Source: Rhodosporidiobolus odoratus
Taxonomy: Eukaryota; Basidiomycota; Microbotryomycetes; Sporidiobolales; Sporidiobolaceae
Direction: 5' to 3'
Assembly (NCBI GenBank): GCA_034387635.1
Contig: JAOANU010000027.1
Location: 112,153-176,152, forward strand
DNA length: 64,000 nucleotides
Every line of letters begins with the position of its first letter. Within the stretch, counting starts at the first letter, position 1. Both the position numbers and the translations under genes were made by a program. Under the pieces are notes generated by a model. It saw only the letters and a program-made list of their open reading frames with translations, made no database searches and was not told the DNA's origin. Of the stretch, positions 9,372 to 19,946 are shown piece after piece.

Positions 9372-10519
9372 ATGACCGCTTCACCCTCAACTGCACCGGT
9401 ATCTTCTCGGCTCATTCTCCTCCTCTCCCGCTTTCAATCGATGCACTCTCTCGACCCCACTTCCTCCGCTATCGAGTACCACCAAACCCTTGCCGACTAT
9501 GTTCACAAGCTCACAGCGCAGCAGGGCAAGACACCATCCGAAGCATTGGTCATCAGCGCCGCGTGTCAGCATGTCAGAAGGTGGGAACGGCCCAGGAGTG
9601 ATTGGCCAGAGGGCTTGAGTGGGTACAAGACGTGGAGGGTCAGTCGCATTCTCCCTCTGCTCATACTTTGCTCGAGCCGTACCTCTAGAAACGTCGCTCG
9701 AGATCCGCAGACAGCTGACCAAACGGAGTTTCCCCTTTGCCTTTTTTCCTCTGTTCTGATCCTTCTTATCGTCCTTTGCCCCATGGGTTCGCAGACCCAA
9801 CTGAACAAGTTCCACGCCGATATTGCCCAGTCTACCATGTACGAGTGCGGCTTTCAGCAGGGGAGCGAGGAGGACGAGAGGCTGGTGGAGCGGGTCAGGG
9901 AGCTGCTGCTGAAAAAGACGTTGCAGAGGCCACCTTTACCGAGCGAGGAGGAGCTGAAGGGTGCGTTTTTTGCTCCCTTTCGTTGTCTCTGCGCCCTATC
10001 CTATAGTGTACTGTTCAGGGCTTGTTGCGAGGACTTATGGCTGACCTTGTTTCTTCCTGCTCGTCGCCAATCTCTCTCTCTCGGTCGAACGCTTGAATCC
10101 TCCTTGGTCCGCGCGCTGAAACCCCATATGGCTCCATGCTTCTCCTCCCATTGCATTCGTGCTCGCCGACTTACTGCGTAGACCCCGAAGCGCACCTCTT
10201 CGAAGACGCCATCTGCCTCACGTTCCTCCGCCTTCAATTCGTCACCTTCTCGCAACCCTACCTTCCCTCCTCCCAACCCTCTCCATCACCTCAACCTGCT
10301 ATGCCAGGTCAACCGGAATTGACCTTATCCTCGACAGCGAAACCTCGGAGCGCGCCGACGCCAGAAAAACTCGCAGGGATTGTAGCAAAGACTTGGGCGA
10401 AGATGACCCCGTCTGGACGACAGGTTGCGGTGAGGGAGCTAGTGGGAGGACTGCCGGAGGAACTGAAGGAGGTGGTGCTTGGGGCGGTGAGTGGGGCGAA
10501 GGATGCTTGGGAGCAATGA
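9372..10519 (+). CDS. DUF4202 family protein
   Basis: Three exons (9372-9638, 9795-9960, 10182-10519) give 256 aa. Recognisable DUF4202 features are ALVISAACQHVRRWERPRSD, GYKTWR joined by splicing to TQLNKFHADIAQ, and DPEAHLFEDAICLTFLRLQF. The His/Arg/Glu/Asp positions resemble a metal-binding all-helical fold. The family is widespread in bacteria and fungi, often described as glutamyl-tRNA-synthetase-like by automatic annotation, but its biochemical role is not established. The C-terminal helix (TPEKLAGIVAKTWAKMTPSG) fits the family. The start is the first ATG after a pyrimidine-rich leader. It lies between fibrillarin (divergent) and RRP3 (same strand). Confidence 0.85.
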
Positions 10520-10794
10520 GCCAGGGGGAAATTTCGAGTTGTAAGGTTTGCCACTGTTTGTTCGTTTAGTCTTTCTGGATGGCATCTGTACGTACTCGGT
10601 CTCGCAGTAGTATCATGCAGTTTAACAAGTAGAATTGTAGCCTTCCAATACCGATCGGATACTTGGGTGCGAGAAAAGGGAGAAAAGGGGGGACCAATGA
10701 TTTTCAAGTTGGCTCTCAGAAATCAGAAAGCTCGTCTCGGTTCTCTCATTTCGAACACCGCTCGTTCTCATCTGCCGAGTCTACGGTATACAGC

Positions 10795-12989
10795 ATGAGT
10801 GGCTCTGAAGCATCTGCATCCGGCAGTGGTAGCTCCTCTGGCTCCCGCTCTCCTTCTCCTCCTCCCATCGCCTCAACCTCAACCTCAACCTCAACCTCGA
10901 AACCCACTCCAACCTCAACTCCAGCAGCTTCCATGCTGACCCTCGAACAAAAGTCCACTACAACCTTCTCCGACCTCGGCCTCCTTCCCGAATTGTGTCA
11001 AGCCTGCTCCTCCCTCGGGTTCACCGCTCCTTCCGAAATTCAGCAAGAGACGATTCCGTATGCTTTGCAAGGGAGGGATGTCATCGGGTTGGCTCAGACG
11101 GGTAGTGGAAAGACGGCTGCGTTCGCATTGCCCATATTGAACAAGTTGTGGGAGGAACCGATGGGTGGGTTTGCTGTGGTCATGGCCCCTACTCGGTACG
11201 CTGTAGTTCCTTATACCTGCTGTGCCCCAGTATGCTGTACTGACGTATCATTACTGCCCGACCTTGACGACCTCACGCAACGTCCCGCCTTGGCCCAATC
11301 TCGCCCCTTCCGGTTTTCCTACTGCCTTTTCTTTCACCTCACCTTCACCCCCCTGCCTCTTGCTCACGCCCGCCTCGCCCCTCTACAGCGAATTGGCCTA
11401 CCAAATCAGCGACACTTTCACCGCCCTCGGCTCCTCGATCGGCGTCCGAGTCGCCACCATTGTCGGAGGAATGGATACTATGGCACAACAGGTTGCTCTC
11501 GCCAAGAAGCCGCATATTATCGTTGCCACTCCCGGTCGGTTGCAGGATCATTTGGAGAATACGAAGGGGTTTAGTTTGAGGAATTTGAAGTACTTGGTGC
11601 GCATGCTCTATCTCGTCTCTTTCCCTTTTCCGTTCAACATTCTCGTCGGGACCTCGAGCTCTACCCGAATCACCCCGCCCCGTTCTCGGCATCCGATTTC
11701 TGCTAGACCACGCCGATTCATATTGACCCACTCTTGTATCTACCCCCTCCTTTTTCTGCACTGCTCTCGCAGGTTCTCGACGAAGCCGACCGACTTCTCG
11801 ACCTCGATTTCGGGCCCGTCATTGACAAGATTCTCAAAGTCATCCCTCGCGAGGGCAGGCATACTTACCTGTTTTCAGCGACCATGACGACCAAAGTCGC
11901 GAAACTTCAGAGGGCTAGTTTGAGGGATCCGGTAAAGGTCGAGGTGTCGAGCAAGTACGTCATCCTTTCCCCATCTCACAGCATGTGTCACATGTATCTG
12001 AGCGGTCAGTCACTTACCGAGTATCACCACTAGATACCAGACCGTCTCCACCCTGCTGCAATACTACCTTCTTGTCCCCCTCAAACACAAGGACCTCCAC
12101 CTAGTCCATCTCCTCCACACCCTCTCCGGCCTCACCGCTATCGTCTTTGTCCGCACCGTCCTTGACGCCCAGCGCCTCGCCATCCTCCTCCGAATCCTCT
12201 CCTTCCCCGCCGTCCCCCTTCACGGACAACTCTCTCAATCCGCCCGTCTAGGCGCCTTGAACAAATTCAAATCGGGCGGGAGAAATATCCTCATTGCGAC
12301 GGACGTTGCGTCGAGGGGTTTGGATATCCCGAGTGTGGATTTGGTCGTGAATTATGATATTCCGACCAATTCGAAGGATTATATTCATAGGGTTGGCAGG
12401 ACGGCTAGGGCGGGTAGGAGTGGGAAAAGTGTCACTTTGGTGACGCAGTACGATGTTGAGTTGTTTCAGAGGATTGAGGGTACGTATTCGCGACCTTCTT
12501 TTGTTCCGGCCAGACACTCCCTCCCGTCCTCGGCCTACCATTATTTCCCGCGGCGGATCCTCTCTCCAGCCTACCCTTTCCTTTGAGCGTTCTGGCGCTA
12601 GGCGCGAGCAGGCTGAAGTGACCTCGTTATTGTTTTCCCCCCCTTCCGGTCTCGTCCATCTACCCTATCTCCTCACTTCTCTCACGACAGGCGTAATCGG
12701 CAAGAAAATGGCCGACTACCCTCTCGGCGCCTCTGGCAAACAAGAAGCGCTCCTCCTCTCTGAACGAGTCGGCGAAGCTCAACGAGAAGCCATTCGAGAA
12801 GTCAAGGAGAGTCAGCTTGTTGGAGGGGGGGCGAAACGGATGGGAAAGGGGAATAAGAGGGGGAGGGATGGGGATGAGGGGGACAGGGATGATGATACTA
12901 GGGAGGCGGGGATGCCGATGAGGAAGATGGGGGCGAGGGGAAGGGGAAGGGGGAGGGGAGGTGACAGGGGGTCGAGGGGGAGGAGATAG
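10795..12989 (+). CDS. RRP3: DEAD-box ATP-dependent rRNA helicase Rrp3/DDX47
   Basis: Five exons (10795-11195, 11389-11596, 11773-11954, 12034-12479, 12691-12989) give 511 aa. Motifs in order: Q motif (TFSDLGL ... [10 protein letters not shown], ~60-85), I AQTGSGKT (~100), Ia APTRELA, Ib [22 protein letters not shown] (~204), [56 protein letters not shown] low-complexity Ser-rich N-terminus and a basic RG-rich tail ([12 protein letters not shown]) flank the core. [16 protein letters not shown] and the GVIGKKM-like region after motif VI fit the Rrp3/DDX47 subfamily, needed for early 18S pre-rRNA processing. Exon joins preserve all helicase motifs, which supports them. Confidence 0.95.
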
Positions 12990-13647
12990 GTGCGCGAGAA
13001 GGCGGGCGTAGCAGCCAGGCCGACGACGGACTGCATCTCGCAACGTGTTGGCCGGTAGAAAAGAAGAAAAAAAGAGGGAGAAAAGGGAAAAGAAGGCTCG
13101 CAAGAGAACCGGGACAATAGAGTACAATGATGCAGATGATCCTACTCTATGTCGGCTCGGTCGCCCGCTCAACAGAACCTCGGTCCCGGCAAAATCTTCT
13201 TGTCTTGCAGAAGCAGACCGGAACTTTGTGTCCTAGCCTACATCTATCCCATCAGTTACGACAGGACGTCGCGAGACATAGTCGAGCGGTGAGGCCCGTT
13301 TCTCAGAGTCTTTGCTCTTTGGCGTCCGCATGCGAGAGCAAGCAAGCTGCACTCGCTGCTCCTGTAGAGTCTCTCGAGCTGTGCTTCATGCCGGATGATC
13401 AAGGACGTGCAGCGTCATTGAGAGGTTGAGCAGAAGAGTTGGACAATGCTCTCGGTCGAGCTTGGTGGCTGTTGACGGTGCATCTGCGTATGCAACGTTG
13501 GTGTTCTTGCGGTACAGCCACTCAAAGTCGGTGTGTTGAAACCCGTCAAGATCCAGCACATTGCGTCCGGTCCATGTGCGAGCTCGCAGGTAAACTGACC
13601 TTCTCAAGTGCGACGTCACAGAATAAACGGCTCGTTGCACACACCCT
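12990..13647. other. RRP3 3' flank / end of the next gene
   Basis: No independent plus-strand gene seen. The minus-strand reading frame 13736-13386 may be a 3'-terminal exon of the gene at 13648-14922 if its last candidate intron is spliced; otherwise this is 3' UTR and spacer. Confidence 0.4.
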
Positions 13648-14922
13648 TCAGCGCACTGGCCGGTTCGTAATCCTTCGATACGAGTTCTTGGGAGCGATAC
13701 CGTCCTCAGGCTGTGCAGAAATTGACTTGTGAACAACTGTCCAACAGAAAGTAAAAAGTGGGAGTGTTCTTACATAAGCTTTGAACTCCAGCCCATGTGG
13801 CGTCTGCGCAATGCCGAACTGTCGTGCATCGTTGCCTTTCCTGGTGTCAACAAAACGGTTGTAGGCCTCACTCCAAGCATTGCCGCCTATCATTTTGTCG
13901 AGATGCTCTGCAGCGTTCTTGAAGTTTTCACCTGGCTCAAAGGCAATCAGCTAGGCCGACCAAAGTGGAACCAGTGCCAGGTTTGAGATGGAGAGAGTGG
14001 AATCGCGGACCTGAGGGATGGGCATAGTCATTCCGTTCAGAGGTGTTGTAATCAGACTTTGGGTTGAGGGGAAGCTGCTGTTGCAGCCAACCGCCGAGAT
14101 CTTGGAAAGATCACCTCTAGTAAGCTTCAGCAGTAAGGCCGCAACACAGAGGAAACTTACCAAAATCTAGCAGGCCTGCATCCATGAGTTGCTGAACCTC
14201 CCATCGTGTGGGAAAATGCTGGTACTTGGAACGGTCCGTTTTTGCCAAGACGTGTGTCCCCCGCATCCGATACTGAGGATTCAGAAGAACTCCATGCTGA
14301 AGGTATATGGTGATATAGTGAAGGAGTGCATCACGAAGGAGGGGTTGCATGACATCCTTGTAGCGTTCCTGCACAAGATGGTAAGCTCACTCATATTTCA
14401 CTGACAGCAGAACAAGTATGACGCACTTGTGCCTCAATGAGCTGGGCGTTCAGGCGAGACATGGTTAAAGCGGCACTTTCCTTGAGCTTGCGGATCTCTT
14501 CGGTTTTTTGCCGCAGGGCAGGGTCGTCCAGCCGATTTTGGATCCGCCCAGGTGTCCAAGCATTCTAACCAGCATCGCAGGGCGATCAGCAGCTCTTCTT
14601 CTGGGGTCTCGTGTGAGAACGAGATTGATTTACCGGCGCGGGCAGGCTCTTCAGTGTGCGAACCTCATCCTCCAGTTCTACCACCATTTTCTGCGCTAAC
14701 CCAATACCATTCTGTAGGTACTGGTCAGTATAGGCTTCCGGTGCACCATGAACTCAAGCGTACCTTGGCGTGTAGCCCAATGGCAGCCTGATTTGCCGGA
14801 GTGCTTTCAGCGGACAGCGCGGCGAGGAGCTTGTCCAATCTGACGAGATGGTCGTCCATTGCGGACCATTCCGCAGTCTGGGGACGACGCCGGGTCGCTG
14901 CCTGGGTTATCGGAGGAGGCAT
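13648..14922 (-). CDS. Unrecognised coiled-coil protein, multi-exon
   Basis: From ATG 14922 (MPPPITQAATRRRPQTAEWS) at least six exons join in frame across clear donors (gtacgc, gtaaat, gtgcgt, gtaagt, gtccgc). Pieces in order: SAMDDHLVRLDKLLAAL; NGIGLAQKMVVELEDEVRTL; NAWTPGRIQNRLDDPALRQK; ERYKDVMQPLLRDALLHYIT with HFPTRWEVQQLMDAGLLDF; DLSKISAVGCNSSFPST; then NAAEHLDKMIGGNAWSEAYN. The N-terminal half is predicted helical and coiled-coil. I recognise no domain. The 3' end is ambiguous: unspliced reading stops at 13648 (SYRRITNRPVR), while splicing at gtaaga/gacag would extend to 13386. It is divergent from the F-box gene at 15235. Confidence 0.55.
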
Positions 14923-15234
14923 CGTCTACTCGCAATACGAGGTGAAGCACAAGACAATGAACAGACAGACCAAGAGCAGGCTGGTCGAGCGGTCTCTTTA
15001 CCTTCAGCCTCCTAAACAGTGCACAACGGAAGGTCCAGGGACATGGGACAGGAGGCCGCCCGACAGGTTCTAGCCTCGTCAAGCTACGTTGTTTCGACAG
15101 GCGGATGTAAGTTGAGGTCATGTGGTCATGCTGCAGCCGGGGGCCGACCATGCTGTTCCGATGCTGTTTCCTCCTTGTTCTGCCTTGTGCCAGTCCAGCT
15201 TCCCGCGTAGTCACGTTCAGCACTCTCTCAAGGC

Positions 15235-16416
15235 ATGCCCCACCTCAATTCCGACCTCATTCATCTAATCATCGAAACCGCCCTTCGGACGTCCACTTCA
15301 GCCGAAAGTCCGGGGCTCGCACGCTCGATTTCGCTGGTCTGCAGAGCCACGAGGGACTGCGGGCAAGGTGAGCTGTATAGAATGGTCGCTATAGGGAACT
15401 GCGGCAGAGAATCGAGCCCGGCGAAGGTCCAAGCTGTTGTCGAACAACCGCGTTTGGGTCGGATGGTCCGTCATCTGTTTTGGGGGTTTCTCCGGCGGGT
15501 GCCCCTGAGCGAAAAGTACGACTGGGAGTACGAAGTGGACTATGACACGGACAGGGAACGTTGGGGCAGCTTTTCTCGGGTATGCTGTCGGTTGGAGCAG
15601 TTTGAAGTGAGAGGGTTAAGAGCAGCAGACACGGTGTGGACGGTCGGTGCGATCTGCAGGTCAGGTTCTTCACGGACGGTCAGTAGGATCACTATATCGG
15701 AACCTCAGACAACCCTCACCGCGGGTCAGCACTGCACCCTCACCGATTACTTGTCCCTCTTCTCCCCTCTTCACTTCCTGGACCTGTCGTCCCTGTGCCT
15801 CATGTCGTCGAATGAGCCTGCATCCAGGGAATCCCAGCGTCGACTCCGCCTCGGGACCTACTTCAACACCACATCCGAGCCACCCATCTCCGAACTTTCT
15901 CATCCTCCTCACGCAATCCCGCCGCTCCTAGCTGCCATTTCCCCGGATCACCTGGAGGGAGCGGCAGTCTCGTGCAGTATGCGTAGCACTGTTTACCTCG
16001 ATTGGCTGCGACTAGCCTCCTTTCCCGCCCTGACCGGTCTCAGCATATATATCAGCTCCGACGCGCCCCACCTCCTTTTCCCCCTCCTTACACCCGCTCT
16101 GGCCAGCCTCGATTCCCTCAGATCTTTCGATCTGCACATCCAGTACTCCCTCGACCCCGTCCCCGTCCCCGTCCCCTGCACCCACAAGCGTGATCTCGAA
16201 GCTCTCGCGACCTTCATTTCCACTCTCCCCTCTTCGCTCCGACGATTCGGTTCCGACTACCTCATCGACACCTCGTCCATCAACCTCCCTGCCTTTCTCA
16301 GTGATCTCGTGGTGCCCGACTGTCTCGCTTCGATTTCGGTGCGGCAATTATGCGACAAGAAGTACCTTGCGGTAACAAGGGTGTCACCCCAAGCAATGTG
16401 GGTAATTGAGCAATGA
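15235..16416 (+). CDS. F-box-like protein, single exon (paralogue 1)
   Basis: An intronless 393-aa ORF begins MPHLNSDLIHLIIETAL and then ARSISLVCRATRDCGQGEL, the weak F-box pattern (D-L-I-x-x-I ... S-L-V-C-R). The rest has alternating hydrophobic and Ser/Leu stretches (LTDYLSLFSPLHFLDLSSLC, FPALTGLSIYISSDAPHLLF) resembling degenerate leucine-rich repeats common in basidiomycete F-box expansions. Such proteins usually act as substrate adaptors for SCF ubiquitin ligases. It aligns by eye with the gene at 17755 over the whole length but with strong divergence. No substrate can be inferred. Confidence 0.7.
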   Translation: MPHLNSDLIHLIIETALRTSTSAESPGLARSISLVCRATRDCGQGELYRMVAIGNCGRESSPAKVQAVVEQPRLGRMVRHLFWGFLRRVPLSEKYDWEYEVDYDTDRERWGSFSRVCCRLEQFEVRGLRAADTVWTVGAICRSGSSRTVSRITISEPQTTLTAGQHCTLTDYLSLFSPLHFLDLSSLCLMSSNEPASRESQRRLRLGTYFNTTSEPPISELSHPPHAIPPLLAAISPDHLEGAAVSCSMRSTVYLDWLRLASFPALTGLSIYISSDAPHLLFPLLTPALASLDSLRSFDLHIQYSLDPVPVPVPCTHKRDLEALATFISTLPSSLRRFGSDYLIDTSSINLPAFLSDLVVPDCLASISVRQLCDKKYLAVTRVSPQAMWVIEQ

Positions 16417-16730
16417 TCTCGCAATGGTGCACTCAGGTCTGTCGTTCTTCTCGTGAGTACCGCTGTAAAGAGTACTGACCTTGCACCCGTCGGTGTCACC
16501 GCAGTCTCGCCGCACTGGATCGATAGCATGCTACCACCACATTCGCTTGGCCTTCAATCCTTCGCAACCCCCTCTATTGTTTTCTAGTCTTCTCCCTTTG
16601 CTCGTACTTGTCCAACGCCTACGACTGCCTCGCTTCCCAATGTCCATGGCGAGCGGCGTCTGTCGAGAAAATGGCGGGAAGGATTGTACAGGTCACTATG
16701 GAAACAAGTCACTGTAAGCTTGTCGGAGCA

Positions 16731-17603
16731 GGTGCGCTCCTTGAGCTAGTGCTGTCAGAGAGTCTTCCTAACGTGTCCTAACGCAGGAAGTCCGGATCAT
16801 TCTCTATTCCGCTCCGCCAAATCCTTCTCATCTCGACATCCTCTTTTCTAGCTTTTTTCCATCATCCCAGCCTCAGCAGCACTCCGAGCAAATTCCTTCC
16901 TCTCAGCACTAGTCGCATGCTAGATAGATAGCACCGTGCAACTCGGTAGTCCTGCATCATCGGCCAGGAAGAGAAACGCAGGCGTTTCCGAGCGGTTGGC
17001 GACGCAAATGGCGGTGCGGTCGGAAGCTCCGGTACGGTGTCTGGCGCACTGAGTGCTCCTCGTACTGTTGGTGCCCGACCTAGACTTGAGCACGACGAGA
17101 GCAAGCGAGTGAAGGATGAGGCGGAAGAAAGTCGGTGATGGAGCAGGAGACACAGGCCTGCCTGATCCGACGCTCACAGGGCGGCGCGCTTACATGCTCG
17201 GATCTCAGAAGAGAATGCTCAGCTAGTAAACCTCTTTGCGAGGTCATTCTCGCCCGTGTCGACAGCTTAAACCTGCTCGCTCACCTTCTCCCCCTCGTAA
17301 TAGTCGTCGACTGCAAGCGAAAGCGATGGCAAGTGCCTCGGGCACGTGACAAAATTACGATGTTTGTCTCGATACATGCTGACCCGCCCCGCGCCCCATC
17401 GCAGTCAAGATCCTCTCATCACCGCTTCAAAGATGCGCACTTACGAACAAGGTCCTACCAAAGGGTGCGCAGTCCGCGCGTGACTCGCAATAGTTCCATA
17501 CTGACTAGTGCGCCGCTCTGTAGACCTCCTCGTCCGCTTCGAAATCACTCGCCCTCCTCCGCCTACCTCCCCTGCGTCTGGCACGACCTCAAACTCTCGC
17601 CTC
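16731..17603 (+). repeat. Segmental duplication, copy A (~873 bp)
   Basis: This segment matches 19072-19946. It starts at ggtgcgctcct-gagctagtg, shows scattered substitutions and small indels in the first ~500 bp, and is nearly identical in the last ~350 bp. It ends exactly at cctcaaactctcgcctc, after which the two loci differ completely. Confidence 0.9.
17433..17603 (+). pseudogene. Truncated 5' copy of the gene at 19776
   Basis: Copy A retains the ATG exon (MRTYEQ), the intron, and the first ~82 bp of exon 2 (VRRSVDLLVRFEITRPPP) of the downstream gene, then the homology stops. The remaining body is absent, so this is a broken 5' fragment left by the duplication. Confidence 0.75.
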
Positions 17604-17754
17604 TCCGGAGTCTTGGGGCAAAGGACCCTCCACCGCGCCGCGTCAGCTCCGGGCACTCCGGCTCTCTGGCCCTCCGCCTCAACTCCGCCTGGTACTGGCT
17701 TGATCAACCTACGCTCCAATACCTGAGCACTGTGCAGGGCTCAGGATTCACAAC

Positions 17755-18927
17755 ATGCCGACCGCCTCAACAGCCATGACGCCGCCAAAGCTCCCCATCG
17801 ATGTTCTACACCTCATCTTCGTCGTAGCGCTGGACGCAAGCGGCACGGACGAGGAGCACAACGAGCTGGGGAAACGCATCTCTCTGGTGAGCACGACTTT
17901 CCGGGATCAAGGACAGGCGACAGTATGGCAGGAGATACGTATTGGCGAGGGGCACTCTTCCTCTTATAGCAGCGCGGACAAGATCGCTGGCGTTCTATCG
18001 AGTCCTCGGCTGGCCGGACATGTAAGGAAGCTCTCGTGGGAACGCTGCCTCCCACCACAAGAGCGCGGGGCGGACCGGACGTTTTGGGATGCCGAGCGGG
18101 AGGCGGAGAAGGAGTGCTGGGCGCGACTTCTCGCTTCCAGCTGCCGCTTCACCGAGATTACAGTCGCTGCAGAGGACGGTAGCCAGCTGGTAGCGGCGAT
18201 GGACGTCGTAAGGCGGTCATCCTCGCTATCAACCCTCCGGACGTTGGCCATGTGGACGCTACGCCCCATCTCCCTCGCAGACGAAACGAGCATGTCGTCC
18301 TCTCTTCCGTCTTTCTCGGCGTTACGAAGCGTTTCAGCAACATTCGCGGTCTCCGGAGATGCCCCTGTCGCTCAACACGATCCCACTCGGCCCCCGTCTC
18401 AACTCTTGCGACTCGAATCCGTTGCCCTTCCTTCTCCTGCTCCTTTCCCAGCCCCATTATTACTCTTCGGCCTCCTTGACTCTCAACACCTTCACGATGT
18501 ATCCCTCCACTTCGATGACAAGGATACACTGCAGCTGGAGTGGCTCTCTTCCCGCAATTTCCCCTCCTTATCTCAACTCTGCATCTTCACCTCCTTACCC
18601 CCTAGATCAGCCTTCCCGCCCATTGCGGAGTGTCTGAGCGCTCTGGGGACCCTCCAACAGCTGTTCATACACGAGGACTGGCAAGACCCATCCTCCGCAG
18701 ACTTGCAGGGTCTACGGGTTCTATTTGCCCACCTTCCACGCTCCCTCGTCACTCTCGACGTGGGCTACATCGTGACGGACGAGGACCTTTCCACCGAGTT
18801 CCACCTTCCTGCCGAGCGCCCTCCGAAGCTTTGTCACATCGGGTTCGGCAATCTCGAGTGCAGCCGGGGCGAGCGCGATGAGCTGTGGAAGGTGAAAGTT
18901 TATGTAAATACCCTTTTCTCGGAGTAG
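17755..18927 (+). CDS. F-box-like protein, single exon (paralogue 2)
   Basis: An intronless 390-aa ORF begins MPTASTAMTPPKLPIDVLHL. The LPIDVLHLIFVVAL ... GKRISLVSTTFRDQGQ segment is a good F-box. Downstream regions (LSSPRLAGHVRKLSW, SLPSFSALRSVSATFAVSG, FPSLSQLCIFTSLPP) suggest irregular leucine-rich repeats. It would recruit substrates to a Skp1-Cul1 ligase. It is the tandem paralogue of 15235-16416: N-terminal order, length and the final short acidic tail agree, but amino-acid identity by eye is low. An in-frame second ATG (MTPPKLP) eight codons in is an alternative start. Confidence 0.75.
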   Translation: MPTASTAMTPPKLPIDVLHLIFVVALDASGTDEEHNELGKRISLVSTTFRDQGQATVWQEIRIGEGHSSSYSSADKIAGVLSSPRLAGHVRKLSWERCLPPQERGADRTFWDAEREAEKECWARLLASSCRFTEITVAAEDGSQLVAAMDVVRRSSSLSTLRTLAMWTLRPISLADETSMSSSLPSFSALRSVSATFAVSGDAPVAQHDPTRPPSQLLRLESVALPSPAPFPAPLLLFGLLDSQHLHDVSLHFDDKDTLQLEWLSSRNFPSLSQLCIFTSLPPRSAFPPIAECLSALGTLQQLFIHEDWQDPSSADLQGLRVLFAHLPRSLVTLDVGYIVTDEDLSTEFHLPAERPPKLCHIGFGNLECSRGERDELWKVKVYVNTLFSE

Positions 18928-19071
18928 CGGAATGCAGACTCACACCTTCCGTGGCTCAGGAGGATCACCCAGAGTCTGACAATGCGACGGAGGCGGGTTA
19001 AAAGAGCTATGGCATATCTAGCCAGATTTGCTCATACAGTAGGACAAGACGATGTAAGTATTCCGGACATA

Positions 19072-19946
19072 GGTGCGCTCCTCGAGCTAGTGAGCTCTAT
19101 GACTAACCTGATGTCTCCCTTATCGCAGGAAGTCAGGAGCATTCCTTGCCCCGCCCCGCCACATTCTTCTCATCTCGGCACCCTCTCTTTTCTAGCTTTG
19201 TTCCATCCTATCCAGCCTCAACGGCACTTTGAGCAAGTTCCTTCCACTCATCGCCATTCATATGTCAGATGGACAGCGCTGTGCAACTCGGTAGTCCTTC
19301 ATCATTGGCCGGGAAGAGAAACGCAGGTGTTTTCGAGCGGTTGGCGTCGCAAATGGCGGTGCGGTCGGAAGCTCCGGTACGGTTCTGGGGCATTGAGTGC
19401 TCCTCATACTGTGAGTACCCGACCTAGACTTGAGCACGACGAAAGCAAGCGAGTGAAGGATGAGGCGGAAGAAGTCGGTGATGGAGCAGGAGACACAGAC
19501 CTGCCTGAATTGACGCTCACAGGGCGGCGCGCTCACATGCTCGGATCTTAGAAGAGAATGCTCAGCTAGTAAACCTCTTGGCGAGGTCTTTCTCGCCCGC
19601 GTCGACAGCTTAAACCTGCTCGCTCACCTTCTCCCCCTCGTAGTAGTCGTCGACTGCAAGCGAAAGCGATGGCAAGTGCCTCGGGCACGTGATAAAACTA
19701 CGATGTTCGTCCAGATACATGCTGACCCGCCCCGCACCCCATCGCAGTCAAGATCCTCTCATCACCGCTTCGAAGATGCGCACTTACGAACAAGGTCCTA
19801 CCAAAGGGTGCGCAGTCCGCGCGTGACTCGCAATAGTTCCAAACTAACTAGTGCGCCGCTCTGTAGACCTCCTCGTCCGCTTCGAACTCACTCGCCCTCC
19901 TCCGCCTACCTCCCCTGCGTCTGGCACGACCTCAAACTCTCGCCTC
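19072..19946 (+). repeat. Segmental duplication, copy B (~875 bp)
   Basis: This is the partner of copy A. It contains the promoter, exon 1 and the beginning of exon 2 of the gene at 19776. Both copies also carry an antisense patch (minus strand ASDRTAIC-ANRS-TPAFLF) with mostly replacement differences, so that patch is probably not a constrained gene. Confidence 0.9.

Noticed and set aside
16862..17177. Minus-strand ORFs in duplication copy A, with counterparts in copy B at 19258-19536
   Set aside because: The two copies differ mostly by amino-acid-changing substitutions and small indels in this patch, so there is no sign of protein constraint.
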